Shown one piece after another: positions 8,580 to 15,283 of a stretch of 20,393 bases of DNA. The stretch comes from a virus: positions 1 to 20,393 of the IMG/VR virus record IMGVR_UViG_3300007609_000115, one strand, 5' to 3'. A model generated the notes under the pieces. That model saw only the letters and a list, made by a program, of their open reading frames with translations, did no database searches and was not told where the DNA came from. The position numbers and the translations under genes were made by a program. The stretch's first letter is position 1; the number at the start of each line of letters is the position of its first letter.

Positions 8580-9235
8580 TGGAAAAACGTAGGTGTGTTT
8601 TTATTTCCGGCCTATTAATTCATTTATCAGACAACATTCTACCGTTCCTCAATAGAGAAACAGACTTATACGTTCATACTTATAATTTACCGGAGAATAA
8701 AAGGTGGATAACTAAGTTAAACCGTTACAAGAAGTACGTTAAAAATTTATACTTAGTAGAAGAATACGTAAGATTTGAAAAAAAACTTCATTCGTATTTC
8801 TACTCTACTTATAAAGCTGTTAATTTAATTCAAAATATTAAACAGTACGATTCTATAGTCAAGTTTAAACCTAACGTAGAAGGAGATATAACTTACGTAG
8901 GAGATTTACCTTACTATTTTAAAAAAGGCTACCTGCAAAGTAGACCACTACTGAAAGGGGTAACTAAAGAAGACTGTATTTATGGTTCAATATACTATCA
9001 GACGATGGATGAAAGAATATTTTCTGGTTATCCGCTTGCCTTTTCTAAAATGTTTCATATATTAGAAGAAGAGTTTGTCCAAACAATGATAGACCTTGAT
9101 AAGAACTGTATGGGAAAATACGGTGAAGATTATGAAGGAAGTATTTTTTGGAAGCTTTGGACAGAGTTAAAAGAAGTTAAACAAATTCAAGATATAGATT
9201 TAAAAATCCCAAATAGTAAACCATGGCAACAGTAA
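8579..9235 (+). CDS. Hypothetical protein, distant glycosyltransferase-like candidate
   Basis: A protein of 218 residues without a clear family assignment. Its layout recalls a group of viral and bacterial surface-polysaccharide proteins. It has an N-terminal strand (CVFISGLLIHLSDN), then DLYVHTYN, then a helix plus YSTYKAVNLI, then YDSIVKFKPNV (where that group has YDxVIRxRxD), then a later IYGSIYYQTMDERIFSGY block. In this protein the usual aspartate of the RxD segment is replaced (KPNVE), so activity is uncertain. No signal peptide or membrane segment is seen. It begins at a TAATG overlap with the radical-SAM gene and its end overlaps the next gene by 13 bases. If the glycosyltransferase reading is right, the cassette may modify sugars. 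If not, it is simply unknown. Confidence 0.65.
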   Translation: MEKRRCVFISGLLIHLSDNILPFLNRETDLYVHTYNLPENKRWITKLNRYKKYVKNLYLVEEYVRFEKKLHSYFYSTYKAVNLIQNIKQYDSIVKFKPNVEGDITYVGDLPYYFKKGYLQSRPLLKGVTKEDCIYGSIYYQTMDERIFSGYPLAFSKMFHILEEEFVQTMIDLDKNCMGKYGEDYEGSIFWKLWTELKEVKQIQDIDLKIPNSKPWQQ

Positions 9236-9570
9236 AGGACTTAAAAGCTAAAAGTAAAGCAGAGCAAGAAAATTTTGTAGATACTGATCAATTTGAACAG
9301 TTAGAGCAAGAATTAAACCAACCTAAAGGAATTAAATTAACTGAAACTGAACTTCGTTTACTTACAGATTTAAATAGAAAAAAGGAACTGGTATCTAGAG
9401 AAGTTTCCTTTTTGGCACAACAACAACTTACTATAGATTACCGTCAAGAGGAGGCAGAAAAGTTGTATCGAGATAATCTTGAACTTGAAAAGCAACTAGG
9501 AAATCAGCTTACAGAGAAATACGGTAACGGAACTATAGACATCGAAAACGGAATATTCGTTCCTGCATAG
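9223..9570 (+). CDS. Small charged coiled-coil protein of unknown function
   Basis: A protein of 115 residues, very rich in Glu, Gln, Lys and Leu, with long heptad-like stretches (roughly residues 15-100) that predict a coiled coil. It ends in a short non-helical tail containing IDIENGIFVPA. It has no cysteine and no recognisable catalytic motif. The ATG lies 13 bases inside the preceding gene. It is the last gene before a 112-base gap and the tail sheath gene, so it sits on the border between the enzyme cassette and the tail module. It may be a small virion or assembly protein, or a partner or substrate of the cassette. Neither can be decided from the sequence. Confidence 0.75.
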   Translation: MATVKDLKAKSKAEQENFVDTDQFEQLEQELNQPKGIKLTETELRLLTDLNRKKELVSREVSFLAQQQLTIDYRQEEAEKLYRDNLELEKQLGNQLTEKYGNGTIDIENGIFVPA

Positions 9571-9590
9571 ATTTTAGGTTTATTTTTTAC

Positions 9591-9601
9591 TATTTATATA
9601 T
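9591..9601 (+). promoter_or_regulatory. TATTTATA motif, candidate promoter element (distal copy before sheath)
   Basis: TATTTATATAT lies 20 bases after the stop of the small coiled-coil gene and about 90 bases before the sheath start. It shares TATTTATA with motifs at 9648, 11445 and 13038. It is less similar after the first eight bases and farther from a start codon, so it is the weaker of the two copies in this gap. Confidence 0.3.
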
Positions 9602-9647
9602 GTAGGTTGGGCATACTCACATCTCAACTGTTTCGATTTTCGAACTA

Positions 9648-9658
9648 TATTTATAATA
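9648..9658 (+). promoter_or_regulatory. TATTTATAATA motif, candidate promoter of tail sheath gene
   Basis: The 11-mer TATTTATAATA ends 24 bases before the sheath ATG and is repeated identically before the tube gene at 11445. It contains TATAAT, a typical -10 hexamer. Read on the other strand it contains TATAAATA, the T4 late promoter core, but in the wrong direction for this gene. A small hairpin (TTCGA...TCGAA, 9632-9644) lies just upstream. The consistent placement before tail genes supports a regulatory role. The exact role is inferred. Confidence 0.5.
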
Positions 9659-9682
9659 GAAATAAAATAAACACTACCTAAC

Positions 9683-11431
9683 ATGGCAGAAACTATTATC
9701 TCCCCAGGTGTATTTGCACGAGAAAATGATATTTCATTTGTAGCACCGGCACCAGTAGCCGTAGGGGCAGCAATCATTGGACCTACAGTAAAAGGACCTG
9801 TAGAGATCCCAACAGTGGTTACCTCTTATAGTGACTATTCAAGAAAATTTGGAGTTACTTTTACTAGCGGTTCAACTACACAAGAGTTTTTAACATCACT
9901 TGCGGTAAAGAGCTATTTTGATCAAGGAGGAGAAAGTGTATTAGTTTCTCGAGTTGTATCAGGATCTGCCGGATGGACAAGAGCAACAAGCACCACTATT
10001 GCTTCTGTAACCGCTAGTATAGAAGACGCATTTACTATTAGCACTATTGGTAAAGGAGCTCTTTACAATAACAACTCAGGTTCAACTTATAACTCAGGCG
10101 GGTTAGAAGAGAATTCTGACGGTTCATTAAAATCAGGTTCAGCTGATAATATTCGTTGGGAAATTTCTAACGTAGATTCCGCTAACGGTACATTTACTTT
10201 AGCAGTAAGAGCTGGTGATGACAGTATATCAAACAAAGTAATACTTGAAACATTTAATAACCTTTCTTTAGATCCTAACTCACCTAACTACATTGCTGCA
10301 GTTATTGGTGATCAAAGATCAGAGTTATCAAGTGGACAAGTAATTATCACAGGAGACTATACAAACAAATCTAACTATATCTACGTTTCGGCTGTTTCTA
10401 AACCCACTCTTAACTACTTAGGTAATGATGGAGTAACTATTCAATCAGGATCTGACGGAGTAGGGTATGACAATTATCTTCCAGTAGCACAGTCTGGATC
10501 TTTCCATTCAGCAGCAGGGACTATTGCACCAGCAGGAGCTAAATACTTTGGAGATATCGACACTAACGTACAGGGTCTTATCGGATCTGATTATGATAAC
10601 GTAATTAGCTTATTAGGAAATAAAGACGAATTCCAATTTAATATTATTTCTGCGCCAGGTTTAACTAAACAACATACCAGTACTCAAGTAGATAATATTA
10701 TCTCTCTTGCAGAATTTAGAGGAGACTGTATTGCAGTAGTAGATTTAGTAGATTACGACGTAGTAACTATTAGTACAGTAACTGCACAAGCTGCTTTATT
10801 AAACAGCTCTTATGCAGCTTCTTACTGGCCATACTTACAGACTCAATCTGCCACAGGTAAACTTGCATGGGTACCAGCATCAGTTGTTATCCCAGGAGTA
10901 TATGCATTCACAGATGGAGCTTCAGCACCATGGTTTGCACCTGCAGGACTTGTAAGAGGAGGCTTAACAGGAGTAATTCAAGCTAAGAAAAAACTTTCTA
11001 GATCAGAAAGGGACACTCTCTACACAGGTAAGGTTAATCCAATTGCTACATTCCCTGGAACAGGTATTTCAGTATTTGGTCAGAAAACTTTACAAACTAA
11101 AGCTTCTGCATTAGATAGAGTAAATGTTAGACGTCTACTTATTGAACTTAAAAAGTTCTTAGGAGATCAAGCACAGAATTTAGTATTCGAACAAAATACT
11201 ATTGCAACTCGTAACCGTTTCTTAGCAGCTGTTAATCCTTACCTAGAGTCAGTAGTACAGCAGCAAGGTTTATATGCTTATAGAGTAGTAATGGACGATA
11301 CTAACAATACTGCAGATGTAGTTGATAGAAATCAATTAGTAGGTCAGATCTTTATCCAGCCAGCTAAAACTGCAGAGTTCATCGTATTAGACTTCGTAGT
11401 AGAACCTACTGGAGCAACTTTTACGGCATAA
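9683..11431 (+). CDS. Contractile tail sheath protein (gp18-like)
   Basis: A tail sheath protein of 582 residues that forms the outer contractile cylinder around the tail tube. The N terminus (SPGVFARENDISF...) and the GAAIIGPTVKGPVEIPTVV block are typical of phage sheath proteins, as is the following YFDQGG...VLVSRVVSG segment. The C-terminal domain, with VNVRRLLIELKK, FEQNTIATRNRF and a closing GQIFIQPAKTAEFIVLDF, is the conserved sheath core that makes the interlocking strands. The middle (roughly residues 100-300) is Gly/Ser-rich and variable, as expected for the exposed domains. The length is slightly below T4 gp18 (about 660). It has its own leader with a TATTTATAATA motif and no Shine-Dalgarno sequence. 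The start is the ATG of a Met-Ala beginning, shared with the other tail genes. Confidence 0.95.
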   Translation: MAETIISPGVFARENDISFVAPAPVAVGAAIIGPTVKGPVEIPTVVTSYSDYSRKFGVTFTSGSTTQEFLTSLAVKSYFDQGGESVLVSRVVSGSAGWTRATSTTIASVTASIEDAFTISTIGKGALYNNNSGSTYNSGGLEENSDGSLKSGSADNIRWEISNVDSANGTFTLAVRAGDDSISNKVILETFNNLSLDPNSPNYIAAVIGDQRSELSSGQVIITGDYTNKSNYIYVSAVSKPTLNYLGNDGVTIQSGSDGVGYDNYLPVAQSGSFHSAAGTIAPAGAKYFGDIDTNVQGLIGSDYDNVISLLGNKDEFQFNIISAPGLTKQHTSTQVDNIISLAEFRGDCIAVVDLVDYDVVTISTVTAQAALLNSSYAASYWPYLQTQSATGKLAWVPASVVIPGVYAFTDGASAPWFAPAGLVRGGLTGVIQAKKKLSRSERDTLYTGKVNPIATFPGTGISVFGQKTLQTKASALDRVNVRRLLIELKKFLGDQAQNLVFEQNTIATRNRFLAAVNPYLESVVQQQGLYAYRVVMDDTNNTADVVDRNQLVGQIFIQPAKTAEFIVLDFVVEPTGATFTA

Positions 11432-11444
11432 TTTAAAAATAGAA

Positions 11445-11455
11445 TATTTATAATA
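11445..11455 (+). promoter_or_regulatory. TATTTATAATA motif, candidate promoter of tail tube gene
   Basis: An identical copy of the 11-mer before the sheath gene, ending 16 bases upstream of the tube ATG in a 40-base intergenic gap. A separate promoter here would allow the abundant tube protein to be made independently of the sheath. The function is inferred from repetition and position. Confidence 0.5.
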
Positions 11456-11471
11456 AAGCAATCAATATAGC

Positions 11472-11957
11472 ATGGCAACATTAGACCCGAACGAAATAAT
11501 GTTTAGAGCTTTCGAGCCTAAAGTACAGAACAGATTTGTAATGTACGTTGACGGTATTCCATCATTCATGGTAAGAAACGTAACAGCTCCAAGCTTCACC
11601 GATGAGTCTATCAAGTTAGATCACATCAACTCTTATAGAAAAGTACGTGGAAAAAGAGAATGGCAGGATATGGATATGACACTTTACGATCCAGTTACTC
11701 CATCAGGTGCTCAAGCAGTAATGGAATGGGGTCGCCTTTCATACGAATCTGTAACCGGTAGAGCTGGATATTCAGATTACTATAAGAAAGACCTTACTCT
11801 TAACGTACTAGGGCCTATTGGTGATATCGTATCAGAATGGATTATCAAAGGAGCATTTATTACTAATATGTCTCAAGGATCATTTGATTGGTCAAGCTCA
11901 GAAACAGTAGAGCTTTCAATCACAGTTGCAATGGATTATTGTATTCTTAACTATTAG
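11472..11957 (+). CDS. Tail tube protein (gp19-like)
   Basis: A protein of 161 residues that fits the T4 gp19 / phage tail tube family in length (gp19 is 163), order and sequence style. Recognisable segments are NRFVMYVDGIPSFMVRNVTAPSF near residues 19-41 (given in outline), the EWQDMDMTLYDP strand, GAQAVMEWGR, and a C-terminal ELSITVAMDYCIL strand. Subunits stack as hexameric rings to form the inner tube through which DNA passes. The gene directly follows the sheath, as gene 19 follows 18 in T4. It is followed by a strong rho-independent terminator. No Shine-Dalgarno sequence is seen and the leader carries a TATTTATAATA motif. Confidence 0.93.
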   Translation: MATLDPNEIMFRAFEPKVQNRFVMYVDGIPSFMVRNVTAPSFTDESIKLDHINSYRKVRGKREWQDMDMTLYDPVTPSGAQAVMEWGRLSYESVTGRAGYSDYYKKDLTLNVLGPIGDIVSEWIIKGAFITNMSQGSFDWSSSETVELSITVAMDYCILNY

Positions 11958-11980
11958 ACATATATTTCACCCATTTCAAG

Positions 11981-12010
11981 ACCCGGTTTTTACCGGGTTT
12001 TGTTGTTTTA
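11981..12010 (+). terminator. Rho-independent terminator after tail tube gene
   Basis: A perfect 7-bp stem ACCCGGT / ACCGGGT with a four-T loop (11981-11998) is followed by a T-rich run broken only by two G. It can extend outward with A-T pairs. It lies 23 bases after the tube stop and before the leader of the gp26-like gene, so it likely ends the sheath-tube transcript. It is the clearest terminator in the window. Confidence 0.88.
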
Positions 12011-12027
12011 TAAATTTATTTCTCGTA

Positions 12028-12038
12028 TATTTATTACA
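12028..12038 (+). promoter_or_regulatory. TATTTATT motif, candidate promoter of gp26-like gene
   Basis: TATTTATTACA follows the terminator and ends 25 bases before the gp26-like ATG. It differs from the sheath and tube motif at position 8 and after. A promoter is expected here because transcription should stop at the terminator just upstream. Confidence 0.4.
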
Positions 12039-12063
12039 GAACTGGTTTTAACAAATAAAATTT

Positions 12064-12789
12064 ATGGCCGAATTTAAATTACCTACCGAAACGGTAGAAC
12101 TTCCATCAAAAGGACTTTTATATCCTGCAGATTCACCTCTAGCATCAGGTACTATCGAAATGAAGTATATGACTGCCAAAGAGGAGGATATTCTTACGAA
12201 TACAAACTACATTCAAAAAGGAACTGTTATAGACAAACTGCTTCAATCCCTCATTGTTACTCCTGGAGTTAATTACAATGATTTCCTTATAGGAGATAAA
12301 AATGCCATTATGATTGCTGCTAGAATTTTGTCATACGGTAAAGACTACTCTTTTAAGTATGGAAATGAAGAAATTACAGTAGATTTATCTAAGTTAGAAA
12401 ATAAACCTGTAGATTATAGTATATTTTCTGATAGAAAAAACAACTTTAGGTTTACCTTGCCTAAGTCGGGTAACGACATTACTTTTAAGTTGCTTACACA
12501 TAATGATGAAAATACTATTCAACGAGAAATTGAAGGGTTAAAAAAATTAGATAAAGAAAGTAGTACAGATGTTACTACAAGACTTAAACATATTATTACT
12601 TCTGTAAACGGTCTTCATGAGCAAAAAGACATTAGAAACTTTGTAGATAATTTTTTATTAGCTGCTGATGCAAAAGCTTTAAGAGATTATATTTCTTCAA
12701 TTTCACCTGATGTAGAGTTAAAGTATTTAGTCGATGGAGAGGAGGCCATCGATATTCCCATTACTGTCGGGTTTTTTTGGCCTGAGTGA
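12064..12789 (+). CDS. T4 gp26-like baseplate/tail assembly protein
   Basis: A protein of 241 residues resembling the T4 gp26 baseplate protein family. It has an N-terminal ETVELPSKGLLYP, then IEMKYMTAKEEDIL, then a segment like VIDKLLQSLI. That PSKG-LYP / TAKEEDIL pairing is diagnostic. T4 gp26 is about 208 residues and is needed for the baseplate hub. In this window the gene sits just before the tape measure, the place where many phages keep tail-assembly chaperones. It ends with PITVGFFWPE and a stop, and the run TTTTTTT at 12772-12778 falls exactly in the overlap with the next reading frame. This suggests that part of its product is extended by frameshifting. No Shine-Dalgarno sequence is seen. 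The ATG at 12064 follows an A-rich leader. Confidence 0.85.
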   Translation: MAEFKLPTETVELPSKGLLYPADSPLASGTIEMKYMTAKEEDILTNTNYIQKGTVIDKLLQSLIVTPGVNYNDFLIGDKNAIMIAARILSYGKDYSFKYGNEEITVDLSKLENKPVDYSIFSDRKNNFRFTLPKSGNDITFKLLTHNDENTIQREIEGLKKLDKESSTDVTTRLKHIITSVNGLHEQKDIRNFVDNFLLAADAKALRDYISSISPDVELKYLVDGEEAIDIPITVGFFWPE

Positions 12790-13027
12790 GTTATATAGGG
12801 TACAGCTATTTACTCAAATTCATGAAATTATTTTTCATGGGAATGGAGGATATACCTGGAACGAAGTTTATAATATGCCTATATGGTTAAGAAAATTTAC
12901 TTTTCAAAAATTAAATGAATATTTCGAAAAGCAAAATAGTGCGGTAGAAAAGTCTACTAAATCAACTTCTAAAGTAAAAGGTCCGGACATCGACCCAACA
13001 TATAAAACAAAGGCTTCTAAAATTTAG
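12734..13027 (+). CDS. Overlapping downstream frame, probable C-terminal extension of tail assembly chaperone
   Basis: An open frame of 97 codons overlapping the gp26-like gene by 56 bases in the +1/-2 frame. If started at its own ATG (12734), the first 15 or so residues (MERRPSIFPLLSGFF) would come from sequence that encodes the conserved end of the gp26-like protein. After the overlap the protein looks real: LYRVQLFTQIHEIIFHGNG, then YTWNEVYNMPIWLRKF, then a Lys/Ser-rich tail. The short helix, Trp and MP-W pattern recalls the extensions of gpG-T type tail chaperones. The next in-frame ATG is internal (within YNMPIW). It may therefore be made mainly as a fusion through the T-run at 12772-12778. 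The alternative is an independent small protein, perhaps the counterpart of T4 gp51, whose gene also follows gene 26. Confidence 0.75.
   Translation: MERRPSIFPLLSGFFGLSELYRVQLFTQIHEIIFHGNGGYTWNEVYNMPIWLRKFTFQKLNEYFEKQNSAVEKSTKSTSKVKGPDIDPTYKTKASKI
12772..12778 (+). other. Candidate programmed frameshift site (T7 run)
   Basis: Frame 0 reads GGG-TTT-TTT-TGG. A shift of +1 or -2 on the seven T keeps Phe-TTT pairing and enters the downstream frame, giving ...GFFGLSELYR (+1) or one extra Phe (-2). The frame-0 stop follows 9 bases after the run. Position before the tape measure matches known tail chaperone frameshifts; a -2 shift is described for Mu and -1 for lambda. Confidence 0.55.
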
Positions 13028-13037
13028 GGGCCTTTCC

Positions 13038-13048
13038 TATTTATACTA
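13038..13048 (+). promoter_or_regulatory. TATTTATACTA motif, candidate promoter of tape measure gene
   Basis: TATTTATACTA ends 11 bases before the tape measure ATG in a 32-base gap. It matches the sheath and tube motif at 10 of 11 positions and contains TATACT, a -10-like hexamer. Being so close to the start codon, it would give a very short leader. Confidence 0.4.
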
Positions 13049-13059
13049 TATAGATTACC

Positions 13060-15282
13060 ATGGCAATAGATCCTCAAAGTAGAAGAAATATAGACGATAC
13101 CTCTGCGTATATCAGGGACACTTTAGTAAGTGTTTCTGCCCAAATTGGTTCGGCTATTAGAGATGCTGTTGAGGATGCTTTTGTAGGACCTGACGCCTCT
13201 GTTATTAAGACTGTAGGAAACGATCTTACTAGATCTTTCAAATCCGCTGCTAAATTATCTGATGATCTTGCTAGTAATACCTATAAAATTAACCGAGGGT
13301 TAATTGGCAGTAGAGATATACAAAAACAGATTGAACAGTTAGTTGAAAAGCGTTCTAATTTAGAAAGAAGAATTGAAGATAGTATTAGAGCAGGAGTTGA
13401 GATAAATGAAAGAGACCGTCTAGCTGCTGAAAAAGCACTTAATGTTCAAGCACATCGCCTCAAGCGAGAACAACAAATCGCCACTATTATTGAAAAAAGA
13501 ATAGGAGGGTTAGGGGCAGTATTTGAACGTTTAAGTAAAAATAAATTTCTAGGATCTATAGTTAATGCTGATGAAGCGTTACAGGCAATGCGTGCCACAG
13601 CCGGGAAAACTAAAAATAGTTTTACTATACTTGGTAGCGGAATTTCTGCAGCATTTAAGGGGATAGAAAAAGCATCAGTTGTACTGTTTGCAATAAATTC
13701 AATTGTAAAAGCAGCAAGATTTTTAATTGATCTTTTTGTATCTGCAGATCAAACTACTACACAAATTGGAAAAAATCTAGGCGTATCTAAAGATAATGCT
13801 GAGATAATAAGAAAGGAGTTTATTGAAATATCTAAAAACTCCGATAATATTCTTGCTACATCTAAAGCACTAGCTGAGGCACAGGCTGATCTTGCAAAAT
13901 TTTCAGGTGCAACTACTCTACAGTCATTTAAACAAGCAGATGCACAAGTTCTTCTTACTAAAAACCTACAACTATCAGGCGAGAGTGCAGCTATGTTGTT
14001 AGCTACTTTAGAAGTTACCGGCGGTACGTTGACTGAGTTAACTAACAAAACTAAAGATATTACTGATGAAACGTTTAGAAATAACGGATATTTTATTTCT
14101 AACCAGGATGTAATAAAAGAGATAGCTAATACAAGTGCAGAAATTGCGGGCTACTATGCATTTAATGTAGATAATTTAGCAAAAGCTGTCTATCAGACGA
14201 GAAGATTTGGACTTACTTTACAGAATGCTAAAAATATATCTGAAGGGCTTCTTAATTTTGAGGAATCTATTTCTAGTGAATTAGAATTAGAACTTATTTC
14301 TGGGCGTCAGTTTAACTTAGAAAGAGCAAGGAGTTTAGCTTTAACAGGAGACTTAGCCGGCGCTACTCAAGAGGTTATGACGGAAATGTCCAAACTTACC
14401 GCAGAACAGCGTCAGAACCCTATCTTAATGAGATCTTTCGCTCAGCTTACTGGATTATCTGCTGAAGAACTAAACAAAGCTTATTTAATTCAAAATAATT
14501 TAAATGCATCTACAAGAGAGTATATAAGACAACTTAACGCCTCAGGTAGAGCAAAAGATGCTAACCTTGCAGCCGAGCTTGGACTTCAAGGTATGACAGA
14601 AGACCAAATCCGAAATAATATTAGTGCACAAGAAAAATTTAATGCTGCACTAGAAAGAGCAAAAGACCAGTTTACAGGATTTGTAGATTCTGGATTATTA
14701 GATGATTTAGCTACCCTACTTACTGATTTTGTTACCAGAGCAAGTAAGATAGGTATATTTAGAGCTATGATTAGTGGTCCAGGTAGTATTGTGGAGGTTC
14801 AACAAGAAGCTAAAGCCTCGCTAGGATCAAGTGCTCAATTTGAACAATTCTATAAAAACGATCAAACAGCAGCTATTTCAGCATTAGAGAAAGTTATAGA
14901 TAAAAGAAGAAGATTAGGAGATATAAATGAAGAAACAATTGCAAAACTATCTTCTCTTTATGGTCAACAAGCTATTGAAAAAGCTTTAACTGGACTGGAA
15001 ACTAGGTTAAGTAAATCGCAAAACGCATATGATGTAGCAGCCAGTAAAACTTACACAGAATTAAAAGATAGTACACTTAATGTTGAGGACTTTACTATTA
15101 AAACTCACCCTAAAGATACTTTAGTAATGGCTGGTGGAACACAGCTAGGTGAAAATAAAGAGACTAATAAGCTTCTTGAAACTTTAATATCTGCGGTAAG
15201 AGAAGGTAAAATAATTAACCTTGACGGAAGAAGAGTAAACGAAGGGTTATCTTTAGCTACTTCTAAATTCGATAGACGATAG
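13060..15282 (+). CDS. Tail tape measure protein
   Basis: A protein of 740 residues and the longest in the window, largely helical with repeated Ala, Lys, Glu and Gln and few Cys or Trp, as expected for a tail tape measure (the T4 gp29 role). Residues 75-150 form a charged, coiled-coil-like stretch. A hydrophobic segment at about 204-228 (VVLFAINSIVKAARFLIDLF) may be the membrane-active part that helps DNA entry. The C-terminal domain has HPKDTLVMAGGTQ near 685-697 and LDGRRVNEGL near 721-730, a closing pattern common in tape measure proteins. At about 0.15 nm per residue the length predicts a tail near 110 nm. It follows the gp26-like/chaperone pair and precedes the baseplate genes. It has no visible Shine-Dalgarno sequence. 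Confidence 0.8.
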   Translation: MAIDPQSRRNIDDTSAYIRDTLVSVSAQIGSAIRDAVEDAFVGPDASVIKTVGNDLTRSFKSAAKLSDDLASNTYKINRGLIGSRDIQKQIEQLVEKRSNLERRIEDSIRAGVEINERDRLAAEKALNVQAHRLKREQQIATIIEKRIGGLGAVFERLSKNKFLGSIVNADEALQAMRATAGKTKNSFTILGSGISAAFKGIEKASVVLFAINSIVKAARFLIDLFVSADQTTTQIGKNLGVSKDNAEIIRKEFIEISKNSDNILATSKALAEAQADLAKFSGATTLQSFKQADAQVLLTKNLQLSGESAAMLLATLEVTGGTLTELTNKTKDITDETFRNNGYFISNQDVIKEIANTSAEIAGYYAFNVDNLAKAVYQTRRFGLTLQNAKNISEGLLNFEESISSELELELISGRQFNLERARSLALTGDLAGATQEVMTEMSKLTAEQRQNPILMRSFAQLTGLSAEELNKAYLIQNNLNASTREYIRQLNASGRAKDANLAAELGLQGMTEDQIRNNISAQEKFNAALERAKDQFTGFVDSGLLDDLATLLTDFVTRASKIGIFRAMISGPGSIVEVQQEAKASLGSSAQFEQFYKNDQTAAISALEKVIDKRRRLGDINEETIAKLSSLYGQQAIEKALTGLETRLSKSQNAYDVAASKTYTELKDSTLNVEDFTIKTHPKDTLVMAGGTQLGENKETNKLLETLISAVREGKIINLDGRRVNEGLSLATSKFDRR

Positions 15283-15283
15283 T

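Noticed and set aside
9632-9644. Small hairpin TTCGA/TCGAA in the sheath leader
   Set aside because: A 5-bp stem with a 3-base loop and no clean T-run. It may be chance in AT-rich DNA. It is mentioned only as context for the promoter-like motif.
13010-13037. Possible hairpin AAAGGC...GCCTTT before the tape measure gene
   Set aside because: The stem is only 6 bp with a loop of about 15 bases and no T-tract, so it is too weak to call a terminator.
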